A stretch of 54,377 nucleotides of DNA, taken from contig NZ_BKAJ01000078.1 of NCBI RefSeq assembly GCF_007992495.1, positions 1 to 54,377 of the forward strand. The letters run 5' to 3'. Position 1 is the first letter of the stretch; every line of letters starts with the position of its first letter. The notes below the pieces were generated by a model. That model had not been told where the DNA came from, ran no database searches, and saw only the letters and a program-made list of their open reading frames with translations. The position numbers and the translations under genes were made by a program. This DNA is from Reyranella soli. Lineage in GTDB: Bacteria; Pseudomonadota; Alphaproteobacteria; Reyranellales; Reyranellaceae. Positions 9,326 through 17,765 of this stretch are shown piece by piece.

Positions 9326-10810
9326 CTACCGACTCTCCGCCCAGCCGTGGTCGAGATAGATCGTGTCGCCGACGCGCAGGCGCAGCAGGCCCTGACGATA
9401 GGCGCCGCTGGCGATTTCGTGGGCGTCCTCCTGCATCGCCGGCAGGTCGGCCACGGCGCGTGAGAAGGTCTCGTCGAGAACACGCCCGGTGATCCCGGCC
9501 GGCCGGCCGATCTGCAGCAGCGAGAGAATCGTCGGTGCGAAATCGCCGATGCCGGAGGCCGTCGATGACTGGTGCCCGGACTTGAAGGCCGAACCGGCCA
9601 TGATGCCGACCGACGCCATCTCCTTCTTGTGCAGGCCGCCGTGGATGCCGAAACCGAGCGGCCAGTCCTGGCTCCAGGTGCCGCCCGGCAGGCCGAAGGG
9701 ATCGGGATCGTCGTCAGTGCGATAGCAGAACATGATGTCGGCCGAACGCGCGTGCTCCACCAAGGCCAGGTGCCGGGCGAAGCTGCCGGGCGCGATGCCC
9801 TCGGTCCCGGTGCGGGCTGCCGTGAAGACCGGACCGCACCATGGCGCTTCCATCATCGCCGCGACCGCGCGGCGGATGATCTCGTCGGACGGCTCGCGCA
9901 AATAGAGCGCGCCGGTCTGGCTGGGAATAAGGATGGCGTCGACGCCGGGTTCGTCGGCGCGGCCGCATCGCAGGCCTACCGTCGCAAGCGCGTCGCCGAC
10001 ACTGGCGCGGCGACGGGCCGTGACGTGACCATGGTCCGAGGCCACGATCACCTGCACACCTGCGTCCCGGCCCTCGGCCTCCCACCAGTCGAGCACGCGT
10101 CCGAACTGGGCGTCGGTGAAGGCGATGGCCTGTAACGTCGCGGGTGCTGCCGTACCGATATAGTGCGAGGAGACGTCCGGCTCGCTGTAGGACAGGATGG
10201 TGACATCCGGCGCGATCTCGGGCCAGACGATGTCGAGGAAGGCGCTGGTCATCCATTGCTGTGCCGCAAGGTCGGACGTGCCTTTCGGTTCCGATGGCGG
10301 CGGCGGGCCGAGCCGGGCCTCGATCGAAGCCAGCATCTCGGTCGAGGTTGCCACGCGCGGATGGTGTCCGGACAGGGTGAGTTGGCCGAGCTTGCGGGCC
10401 TTGTGATTGAGCAGCCGCGTCGCGCCGGCGGAGTTGGACGCCAGCACGGCGAGCGTGCGGTCATGCGATGCCAGGGTCTCGCCGAGGGATGGAGTGCCGA
10501 TGAGACGCCCGCCGGCCACAGCGTCGAGAGTCTCGACAGCCCGATCGTCGCCGGTGTCGGCATAGCGCGGCGGCATGTGGGTCCGATCGAGATAGCTGTT
10601 GCCGACGATGCCATGCCCGGCCGGTGAAGTGCCGGTGACGAGGCTGGTGAGTGCGGTGCGCGTTTCGCTGGGCCAGACGGTGCGCTGTCGCGCCAGGGTG
10701 ACGCCCTGTTGCTGCAGGCGATGCAGGTTTGGCGTGGTGGTCGGTCCGATGAGATCCGGACGCAACCCGTCGAAAAGGACGATGAGAACGCGTGTGCGAT
10801 TGGTGGTCAT
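9326..10810 (-). CDS. Alkaline phosphatase-superfamily phosphodiesterase / nucleotide pyrophosphatase-like
   Basis: 494 residues of the type I phosphodiesterase/nucleotide pyrophosphatase family. Metal ligands and nucleophile are visible in order: FDGLRPD (first Asp, near residue 14), PSETRTALTSLVTG with the nucleophilic Ser/Thr, then AGHGIVGN, SYSEPDVSSHYIG, SDHGH and GIHGG. No signal peptide is apparent, so a cytoplasmic enzyme hydrolysing a phosphodiester or phosphonate-type substrate is likely. The ATG at 10810 overlaps the TGA of the DeoR-type gene (ATGA). The operon (binding protein, DeoR, this enzyme) suggests that an imported phospho-compound is hydrolysed here. The exact substrate is unknown. 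Confidence 0.87.
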   Translation of the reverse strand: MTTNRTRVLIVLFDGLRPDLIGPTTTPNLHRLQQQGVTLARQRTVWPSETRTALTSLVTGTSPAGHGIVGNSYLDRTHMPPRYADTGDDRAVETLDAVAGGRLIGTPSLGETLASHDRTLAVLASNSAGATRLLNHKARKLGQLTLSGHHPRVATSTEMLASIEARLGPPPPSEPKGTSDLAAQQWMTSAFLDIVWPEIAPDVTILSYSEPDVSSHYIGTAAPATLQAIAFTDAQFGRVLDWWEAEGRDAGVQVIVASDHGHVTARRRASVGDALATVGLRCGRADEPGVDAILIPSQTGALYLREPSDEIIRRAVAAMMEAPWCGPVFTAARTGTEGIAPGSFARHLALVEHARSADIMFCYRTDDDPDPFGLPGGTWSQDWPLGFGIHGGLHKKEMASVGIMAGSAFKSGHQSSTASGIGDFAPTILSLLQIGRPAGITGRVLDETFSRAVADLPAMQEDAHEIASGAYRQGLLRLRVGDTIYLDHGWAESR

Positions 10811-11642
10811 CTTGCGCCGTCGTTGGCAATGGGAAGGAGAAGGGTGATGCCGGTCGCGGCGATCTCCTCGTCGATCTGCGGCGGCGGCCGCCGATCCGTC
10901 GCGAGGGCATCGATGCGGTTGATTGGCAGGACGACGTGAGCGTCGCTGCGGCCGAACTTGCCGGCATTGACGATAAAGGCGAGCCGACGCGCCCGCCTGG
11001 CTAGCGCGGCGCCGATGGCGGCATGCCATTCCGACGGCCCCAGCGCGCCGTGCAGCGGGTCGATCGCGCTGGCGCCGCAGGCCGCGAGGTCGAAGACCTG
11101 GCGGTCGAGCGCCTCCAGCATATGCGGCCCGATCAGCGTCCGCGTGGCGGCGTTCAGCGTGCCGCCGAGCAGCGTGACCTTGCAGCGGCCGGTTGTCGCA
11201 ACGTCGTGGCGATGTCGATCATGTTGGTGGTGACCGATAGCGCAGCTGTGTGCTGAGTGAGCGCTTCGGCCAGCAACAGCATGGTCGAACTGCCGCCAAG
11301 GAAGACGTTCATGCCGTCCTTGAATAGCGGAAGCGCTGCCTGGGCGGCCAATGTCTTTTCCGCGCGGTCGACATCCAGCCGTTCCACCACGGGCCGGCGC
11401 GCGGTCAGGTCGACGGTGCCCGCCGGCGCTGCCCCGCCATGGACCCGACGCAGTCCGCCGGCTTCATCGAGGGTGCGGATGTCGCGCCGGATGGTTTCCT
11501 GCGACACGCCAAAGCGCTGCGCGAGATCGCCGACGGCGATGATCTCGCCGCGCGAGACCATGTCCAGGATGCGCTGCTGGCGTGCTGCCCCAAGGGTGGC
11601 GCCGTCTCGCCGGCGCGACGATTCGTGTTTCTGGTCGCCCAT
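10807..11642 (-). pseudogene. DeoR-family transcriptional regulator, frameshifted
   Basis: Two reading frames together make one DeoR/GlpR-type repressor. The N-terminal part (from 11642) has the helix-turn-helix RQQRILDMVSRGEI...VGDLAQRFGVSQETIRRD and LRRVHGGA, then the start of the sugar-phosphate-sensing domain (FLGGSST, TTNMIDIA). It then runs out of frame into a stop at 11154. The remaining domain continues in the -1 frame: KVTLLGGTLNAATRTLIGP, then GASAIDPLHG and FGRSDAHVV, ending at 10807. One base appears to be missing at about 11184-11192. The total of 836 bases is one short of a multiple of three. It could be a recent null mutation or a sequencing error. The start lies 5 bases after the upstream stop, and the end overlaps the phosphodiesterase start. 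Confidence 0.85.
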
Positions 11643-11647
11643 GCTGT

Positions 11648-13228
11648 TCACGTCCGCGAATAGGCCTGGTTGAAGGGCCCGAAGTTCAAGTCGAGTGTCT
11701 GGCCGGGAAGCCAGGGCACGTCCCGCCGCTTGCCGTAGAACTGGCCGGAGGTGTGCAGCACGACGCAGGGCGGGTCTTCGCGGTCGATGATCTCGAGCAT
11801 GCGTCGGATCAGCTTGCGGCGCTCGCCGGCGTCGACCGTATCCTGCAGCTTCGCCCCGAGGGCGAAGTGCTCCCCGTTGCGCCAGATTCCGACCTGCTTC
11901 GGCAAGGTGCCGTTGGGACCGAACTCGCGCCAGGCATGGCCGAGATAGTCCGGGAAGACCGCGGTCGACGAGCTGTCGTAGATCGCTTGAACCGGCTTCT
12001 TCTGGATCTGGGAGAAGTTCTCCATCATTTCGATCCTGACGTTCAGGCCAACGGCCTTCCACATCTCGACCATCACCTGCGCGCCGGAGACCTGGTTGGT
12101 GTAGTAGTTGTTGAGCAGGCGGTAAGTGATCGTCTCTCCCTTGTAGCCGGCCTCCTTCAGGAGCTTGCGCGCCAGCTCCGGGTCGTATGCCAGGGCCGGG
12201 TAGTCCTCGATGTAGCCGGCCGCGAAGCTGGGGAACTGGAAGCTGTTGGGCACCGGGACGCGATTGTCCCACAGCGATTCGACGAACAGCTTCCGGTCGA
12301 TCGCGAGGCTGAGTGCCCGGCGCGCGCGCGGATCGGTGAGACCTGGCGTCTCCGAATCGATGGCGAGGTAACGGACGTTCTGGACCGCGCCTCCGGCGAC
12401 CTCCAGGCCCGAACGCTTCTGGATCTCCGAGAACTGGTCGGGCGGAACGTCGGTGATCAGATCGACCTGGCCGGTGAGCAGACCGTTCATGCGCGTGGCC
12501 AACTCCGGCATGATGCGGAACTCGATGCCGTCGAAGGGCGGCTTGCCGCCCCAGTATGCGTCGTGTGGCGCCAGCACGACGTTTGTGTCGAGCTTCTGCG
12601 AGACCAGCCGATACGGCCCGCTCCCGACCGGCGCCGCCGTCCAGCGGTCCCACGAGCCCGCGGCATCGAAGGCGCGCTTGCAGACGATCTCGGATGCCCA
12701 GGCAGCCAGGCGCTGCTCGAGCAGGGCGTCGTTGCCCTTGGCATGGACGATCACGGTATACGGATCGATGATTTCGACCCGGTCGACCCGTTCGAGCGTC
12801 TGCATCGCGATGGAGCGGCCCGACCGACCGGGGCCTAGCAGATGGTCAGGACTGAAGGTGAAGGCGACGTCCTCGGCCGTAAACGGGCTGCCATCGTGGA
12901 AGACGACATCCTTGCGCAAGAACAGGCGCAGGGCGCCAGGTCCGACGCGTTCCCAACGCTCGGCCAGCGCTGGGCGAAGCGCCATATTCCTGGCGTGATC
13001 GAACGCAATCAGCGTGTCGAACATCTGCGGCACGACGCGGCGTGTCGCGGTGTGGACGAACAGGACCGGTTCGAGCGCCGGCGGAAAGCCGGACATGCCC
13101 ACGGTAAGCTTCCGCCGGGGCGCGGCCTTCGACGTGCTGTCCTCGCCGTGGGCGGCATTGGCGGCAAAGGCGCCCGCCGCGAGTGCGCCGATCAGAACTT
13201 GGCGACGTCTCAAGTCGAAGTCGGTCAT
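11648..13228 (-). CDS. ABC transporter substrate-binding protein, peptide/nickel family (SBP_bac_5)
   Basis: A 526-residue periplasmic binding protein. The N-terminus RRRQVLIGALAAGAFAANAA carries a twin-arginine-like signal (RRRQVL), so export through Tat is plausible. Family features include RPALAERWERVG, FHDGSPFTAEDVAFTF near residue 115, the GSGPYRL segment and DPRARRALSLAIDR. It should deliver oligopeptides, glycosides or related solutes to an ABC permease, but no permease or ATPase gene is adjacent. It leads a unit with the DeoR-type gene (5-base gap) and the phosphodiesterase. Phased TTATGTG repeats lie 60-110 bases upstream of the start. Confidence 0.9.
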   Translation of the reverse strand: MTDFDLRRRQVLIGALAAGAFAANAAHGEDSTSKAAPRRKLTVGMSGFPPALEPVLFVHTATRRVVPQMFDTLIAFDHARNMALRPALAERWERVGPGALRLFLRKDVVFHDGSPFTAEDVAFTFSPDHLLGPGRSGRSIAMQTLERVDRVEIIDPYTVIVHAKGNDALLEQRLAAWASEIVCKRAFDAAGSWDRWTAAPVGSGPYRLVSQKLDTNVVLAPHDAYWGGKPPFDGIEFRIMPELATRMNGLLTGQVDLITDVPPDQFSEIQKRSGLEVAGGAVQNVRYLAIDSETPGLTDPRARRALSLAIDRKLFVESLWDNRVPVPNSFQFPSFAAGYIEDYPALAYDPELARKLLKEAGYKGETITYRLLNNYYTNQVSGAQVMVEMWKAVGLNVRIEMMENFSQIQKKPVQAIYDSSSTAVFPDYLGHAWREFGPNGTLPKQVGIWRNGEHFALGAKLQDTVDAGERRKLIRRMLEIIDREDPPCVVLHTSGQFYGKRRDVPWLPGQTLDLNFGPFNQAYSRT

Positions 13229-13290
13229 TGGAAGCCTCCGGTTATGCCGGAAGGCATCTGCGTCGCTTTCTGCGAAAGGCCGATGACCGT

Positions 13291-13337
13291 TTATGTGTGG
13301 TTATGTGAAATCAGGATGGGGAATGCCCGTTTATGTG
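13291..13337. promoter_or_regulatory. Candidate DeoR operator: helically phased direct repeats
   Basis: TTATGTG occurs three times on the plus strand, at 13291-13297, 13301-13307 and 13331-13337, so the copies are 10 and 30 bases apart, i.e. whole helical turns. Two of them share the longer form CCGTTTATGTG. DeoR-family repressors are known to bind direct repeats spaced by about one turn. The site lies upstream of the binding-protein gene whose operon encodes the DeoR-type regulator. Assignment to that regulator is an inference. Confidence 0.5.
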
Positions 13338-13367
13338 GGAATCGCCCATTCCGCGTCTTTCATGTTC

Positions 13368-13434
13368 TTCCGGACCGCCGGCCTCCGGCCGGCATCACGA
13401 TCATGAGCCGGCCGGAGGCCGGCGGTCCGGAAGA
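13368..13434. repeat. Perfect 26-bp inverted repeat, probable terminator
   Basis: Arms 13368-13393 and 13409-13434 are perfectly complementary, with a 15-base spacer. The arms contain CCGGACCGCCGGCCT, related to the other CGGACC palindromes in the window. It lies 9 bases beyond the stop of the enoyl-CoA hydratase gene and upstream of the binding-protein operon, so it probably separates the two transcripts. Confidence 0.75.
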
Positions 13435-13442
13435 TGATGACG

Positions 13443-14282
13443 CTACTTCGACCACGGCCCGAAAGGCGGCATGTCCTTGCTGGGCTTGAGCGGGAAGGCG
13501 GGGGCGCGCTTTTCGAAGAACGACTTTATGCCTTCCTGCGCGTCGGCGCCGGCGGCGAGGTAGCCGACGCATTGCAGGTCGAGGGTCACGGCATCGAGCG
13601 GATCCTGCGCGCCCAGCATGCTCCACATCAGGCGGCGGTTCACCGCGGCGGCGACGGCCGAGGACGTCGAGGCCGCGAACTTCCTGGCCAGCGCCTGCGC
13701 CGCGGGCAGCAATTCCTCCGGCGCATGCACCGAGCGCACCAGCCCGCCCTTCAACGCCTCGTCCGCGCCGAACAGCTCGGCCGTCATCACCCATTCCTGC
13801 GCCCGCTGCATGCCGACCAGCCGCGGCAGGAACCAGCACGAGCCCGCCTCCATCGCCATGCCACGCTTGTTGAAGATGAAGCCGATGCGGGCCGCGCTCG
13901 ACATCAGGCGAACGTCCATCGGCAGGCACATGGTGATGCCGACGCCGACCGCTGCGCCGTTGATCGCGGCCACGATCGGCTTCAGGCAGTTGAAGATCGC
14001 CAAGGTGATCGAATCGCGCGCCTCGCGCTTTTGCGGCGCGGTCCCATCGTTCCACACCTGGAAGGCGCCGCTGCCGCCCGAGATGTCGGCGCCGGCGCAG
14101 AAGGCGCGGCCGGCGCCGGTCACGACGATCGCCCGCACTTCATCCATCGCATTCACGCCCTGGAAGAAGTCGATCAATTCCTTGCTCATCACCGTATTGA
14201 AGGCGTTGAGCTTGTCGGGCCGGTTCAAGGTCACGGTCATGACGCCGTCCTCGAGGCTGATGAGCAGGGTCTCGTAGGCCAT
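13443..14282 (-). CDS. Enoyl-CoA hydratase/isomerase family protein
   Basis: 279-residue crotonase-fold protein. The oxyanion-hole segments are present: GAGRAFCAGADISG near residues 56-69 and AAINGAAVGVGITMCLPMD near 105-125. The usual second catalytic glutamate position reads KRGMAMEAGSCWFLPRLVG, which keeps a glutamate in the expected loop. It would hydrate or isomerise an acyl-CoA in fatty-acid or aromatic degradation; the specific substrate is not evident. The start at 14282 has AGGA 7-10 bases upstream. It diverges from a second crotonase-family gene with 113 bases between starts, so the two probably share regulation. Confidence 0.9.
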   Translation of the reverse strand: MAYETLLISLEDGVMTVTLNRPDKLNAFNTVMSKELIDFFQGVNAMDEVRAIVVTGAGRAFCAGADISGGSGAFQVWNDGTAPQKREARDSITLAIFNCLKPIVAAINGAAVGVGITMCLPMDVRLMSSAARIGFIFNKRGMAMEAGSCWFLPRLVGMQRAQEWVMTAELFGADEALKGGLVRSVHAPEELLPAAQALARKFAASTSSAVAAAVNRRLMWSMLGAQDPLDAVTLDLQCVGYLAAGADAQEGIKSFFEKRAPAFPLKPSKDMPPFGPWSK

Positions 14283-14395
14283 GAGCTTTCCTCGCCTTTT
14301 CGTTCCGCTGCGCAAGACCGAATGCCGTTGCGCGACCGCGTGGTTTGGGAAACATTCGCCGCAACACAGTCGATTCGCAATCCCGGAGGAAGTCG

Positions 14396-15187
<792 letters not shown>

Positions 15188-15223
15188 CGGCCCCACCTCA
15201 TGAAGGGGAGGCGAACCAGGGCG

Positions 15224-15856
15224 ATGAAGCTCTACTGCTCGAACGGCTCCCCCTTCGCCCGCAAGGTCCGCATCGTCCTGGCGGAGAAGGGACTAGCCTA
15301 CGAGGCCGACATCCAGGATCGCGTGCGCCCGGTCGACGAGGCGCCCGGGCCGACACTGGCGGTTCCCGTGCTCGACGACGGCGGACGCCGGCTGTGGGAA
15401 TCCGACCTCATCGTCGACTATCTGCTCAGGACCTACCCCGACTCCCGGCCGGCGGCGGACATGGCGGCGACGCCGCCGCTTTCGCCGTGGATGGCGCGGC
15501 CGGACCGCCATTGGGACGACATGACGACGCTCGCCACGCTCGCGAGTTGCGCCACGAGCGTCGTCAACATCCGCTTGATGGGAAACGACGGCATCACGCC
15601 CGAGAACTCCGATTACCTCGCGCGCCAGAAGACCCGCATCGAGCGCTGCCTCGACTGGCTGGAGCAGCGTGTGACCGATGAGGGCTTCGCGGTGGGCTGG
15701 TTCTCGATCATGGACATCGCCTTCCTCTGCCCGATGGCCTTCTGTGAGGCGCGCGAGATCATGCCATGGCGCGGCCGGCGCAAGCTCGATGCGTTGTTCG
15801 ACCGCCATTGCGCCAGGCCGTCGCTGCTTGCCACGCCGGTCAACCCCAAACGATAG
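15224..15856 (+). CDS. Glutathione S-transferase family protein
   Basis: 210 residues. The N-terminal thioredoxin-like domain begins MKLYCSNGSPFARKVRIVLAEKG and has cis-proline (LAVPVLDD) and the glutathione-binding ESDLIVDYL. The C-terminal helical domain carries the usual FSIMDIAF N-capping motif. The ATG at 15224 matches the family N-terminus; an in-frame ATG at 15200 would add eight residues absent from the family. Likely a detoxification or isomerase-type GST; substrate unknown. It follows the enoyl-CoA hydratase gene closely on the same strand. Confidence 0.88.
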   Translation: MKLYCSNGSPFARKVRIVLAEKGLAYEADIQDRVRPVDEAPGPTLAVPVLDDGGRRLWESDLIVDYLLRTYPDSRPAADMAATPPLSPWMARPDRHWDDMTTLATLASCATSVVNIRLMGNDGITPENSDYLARQKTRIERCLDWLEQRVTDEGFAVGWFSIMDIAFLCPMAFCEAREIMPWRGRRKLDALFDRHCARPSLLATPVNPKR

Positions 15857-15859
15857 ACG

Positions 15860-15940
15860 TCAGCGGCCCGTCGGCAGCACCATCTCGGCCAGGCGCATCT
15901 GGCGGCCGTTCGGCGGCACGAACAGCTCCTGATAGAATCT
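15860..15940 (-). pseudogene. Short orphan 3' coding fragment
   Basis: On the reverse strand a frame reads FYQELFVPPNGRQMRLAEM... and ends in TGA at 15860-15862. It has the codon-like composition of a protein C-terminus but has no start, and it emerges directly from the palindromic repeat at 15938-16068. One reading is that it is the severed tail of a gene interrupted by that repeat, possibly the permease on its other side. It could also be chance. Confidence 0.25.
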
Positions 15941-16068
15941 TACGGGGGGGCTGGGAGGGGGAGAGCCCCAGTCGCGGTGTGCGATCCTTGCAGATCATGA
16001 TCTTCGTCTTCCGTAGAGCGTCCATGAGGCCTTCCCCCTCCCGGCCGTCCCCGTAAGACGGGGGAGGT
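15938..16068. repeat. Palindromic element, copy 1 (about 130 bp), overlapping a permease gene
   Basis: TCTTACGGGG (15938-15947) pairs with CCCCGTAAGA (16049-16058). G-rich and C-rich inner arms follow, and the centre holds a perfect palindrome, AGATCATGATCT (15992-16003). A second copy with the same arms and centre lies at 37696-37840. The stop codon and the last two dozen codons of the LivM-like gene fall inside this copy. The arrangement resembles a non-autonomous palindromic element, but mobility is not shown. Confidence 0.75.
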
Positions 16069-16969
16069 GCATGAGGGCTCCGACGATGCCGCGCGGCATC
16101 AGCACCATGCCCCCGATCAGCAGCACGGCATAGAGCAGGCCCGACAAGCCTTTGCCCAGGCCCGCGATGAGGTCCGGGAAGAATTGCAGGAACAACCCGC
16201 CCACGATGGCGCCGACCGGCGAATACATGCCGCCGATCACCAGGCCGAACAGCATCTGCACCGACATCGCGAAGCTATAACCGGTCGGACCGACATAGCC
16301 GTACTGGTAGGAGGCGAGACATCCCGCCAGCGCGAGGTACGCACCGGCGATGCCAGAGATCGTGGCGCGCACCTGGATGACGCGGATGCCCTGTGCAGCG
16401 GCGGCAAGGTCGTTGTCGCGCGCCGCCATCAACGCCCGGCCAGAGCGGCTTGCAATCATGTTCCCAGCAAGCCAGACGCCGGCCGCCAGCAGAACGAGCG
16501 CCATCATGAAGTTCCAACGGTCGGCGCTGATGCCGCCGGGCGGCGTCGGGAAGTCGAGATAGAGGCCTTGCACACCGCCGGTCCATTGCTCGATCAGGCG
16601 CCAGCGCAGGAGTTGCGGGAAGGCGATGGCAAAGGCGTAAGTGACCAGCGCCTGCGTCCACAGGCTGTGTCCGCCGGCAATGCGGCCCAGTCCCCAGCCC
16701 GCGGCGTAACCCATCAGCAGCGCGGCCGGCAGGCCCCAGTAGACCGACAGCGGCGTGTGGGTGCCGATCATCGCCGCGCTGTAGCCGCCGACACCGAACA
16801 GGGCGGCCTGGGCGAAGGAGAACTGGCCGCTGACACCGCACAGCAGCACCAGACCCAGCAGCGCGATCGCCCAGATCAGGGCCTGGGTGAAGCGGAAGAC
16901 GATGAAATCCGGGAAGCAGAATGACAGGGCGGCCGCCGCCACGAAGCCCATGGTCCACACGGTCCGCAT
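15995..16969 (-). CDS. Branched-chain amino-acid-type ABC permease (LivM family), 3' end altered
   Basis: A 324-residue inner-membrane permease with about nine hydrophobic segments. It shows the LivM signature LLCGVSGQFSFAQAALFGVGGYSAA near residues 42-66, the cytoplasmic loop SRSGRALMAARDNDLAAAAQGI (contact with the ATPase), and GPTGYSFAMSVQMLFGLVIGGM. No LivH, LivG, LivF or binding protein is adjacent, so it is an orphan. Its last roughly 24 codons (from HLPRLTG) are encoded by the palindromic repeat and are not typical of the family. The gene may have been truncated or re-terminated by that element. No clear ribosome site precedes 16969. Confidence 0.8.
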   Translation of the reverse strand: MRTVWTMGFVAAAALSFCFPDFIVFRFTQALIWAIALLGLVLLCGVSGQFSFAQAALFGVGGYSAAMIGTHTPLSVYWGLPAALLMGYAAGWGLGRIAGGHSLWTQALVTYAFAIAFPQLLRWRLIEQWTGGVQGLYLDFPTPPGGISADRWNFMMALVLLAAGVWLAGNMIASRSGRALMAARDNDLAAAAQGIRVIQVRATISGIAGAYLALAGCLASYQYGYVGPTGYSFAMSVQMLFGLVIGGMYSPVGAIVGGLFLQFFPDLIAGLGKGLSGLLYAVLLIGGMVLMPRGIVGALMHLPRLTGTAGRGKASWTLYGRRRS

Positions 16970-17012
16970 GGCGTTACTCTAAGCGACAAACGACAGCTTA
17001 GGGAGTGGAACG

Positions 17013-17765
17013 ATGAAGCTCAGGCAGTGCGTCTTCGTCTGCAAGGACCTCGAAAGCTCGCGTGAAGAACTGTGCGACATCCTTGGGATCGAGGTCGCCT
17101 ATCGCGATCCCGGCGTTGCCAAGTGGGGCCTGGTCAACGTCGTCTGCCCGATCGGCCATGACTTCCTCGAGATCGTCACACCCGAGCAGCCCGGCACTTC
17201 GGCCGGCCGCTACATCGAGCGGCGCAAGGGCGACGGCGGCTACATGGTGATCATCCAGGTGCACGACGCCAAGGCCGAGCGGGCGCGCGTCACGGGCTTG
17301 GGCGTACGCGCCGTCGCCCAGAAGGATCTCCCAGAATATAACTACACCCACTTCCATCCGTCCGACACGTCGGGCGTGCTGCTGTCGCTCGACACGACCT
17401 TCGCGCCGCCGGGCGTCGATCCCAAACTGTGGTGGCCGCCGGCCGAGAAGGACTGGCTGAAGCATGCGCGCTCGGACGTGACCAACGGGCTGGCCGGCGT
17501 CGAGATCCAGGCCGAGGATCCGGGCAAGGCCGCCGCTCACTGGTCCAAGCTGCTCAATCGTCCGGCGAAGGACGACATCATCCGCCTCGACGATGACGGC
17601 GAGATCCGCTTCACGCCGATCGTCGACGGGCGCGGGCCCGGCGTGTCGGCCTACGACGTCAAGGTGGTGGACCGCGAGCGCGTGCTGGCCGCCGCCAAGA
17701 AGCGGTATCGCGACCGCGGGCCGGCTCAGATCGAGGTCTGCGGCTGCCGAATCAACCTCGTGTGA
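17013..17765 (+). CDS. VOC-family (glyoxalase-like) protein, two-domain
   Basis: 250 residues. The N-terminal half begins MKLRQCVFVCKDLESSREELCDILG and contains WGLVNVVCPIGHDFLEIVTP, a VOC metal-binding half. The C-terminal half repeats the pattern in weaker form (NGLAGVEIQAEDPGKAAAHWSKLL). This resembles glyoxalase-like dioxygenase-fold proteins of unknown substrate. GGGAGTGG lies 5 bases before the ATG. It is divergent from the LivM-like gene, and its 3' end overlaps that of the convergent MFS gene by 40 bases. Confidence 0.8.
   Translation: MKLRQCVFVCKDLESSREELCDILGIEVAYRDPGVAKWGLVNVVCPIGHDFLEIVTPEQPGTSAGRYIERRKGDGGYMVIIQVHDAKAERARVTGLGVRAVAQKDLPEYNYTHFHPSDTSGVLLSLDTTFAPPGVDPKLWWPPAEKDWLKHARSDVTNGLAGVEIQAEDPGKAAAHWSKLLNRPAKDDIIRLDDDGEIRFTPIVDGRGPGVSAYDVKVVDRERVLAAAKKRYRDRGPAQIEVCGCRINLV

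Noticed and set aside
11154..11642. Programmed frameshifting in the DeoR-type gene
   Set aside because: No slippery heptamer or downstream pseudoknot is evident at the junction, and DeoR regulators are not known to use recoding. A plain mutation or base-call error is simpler.
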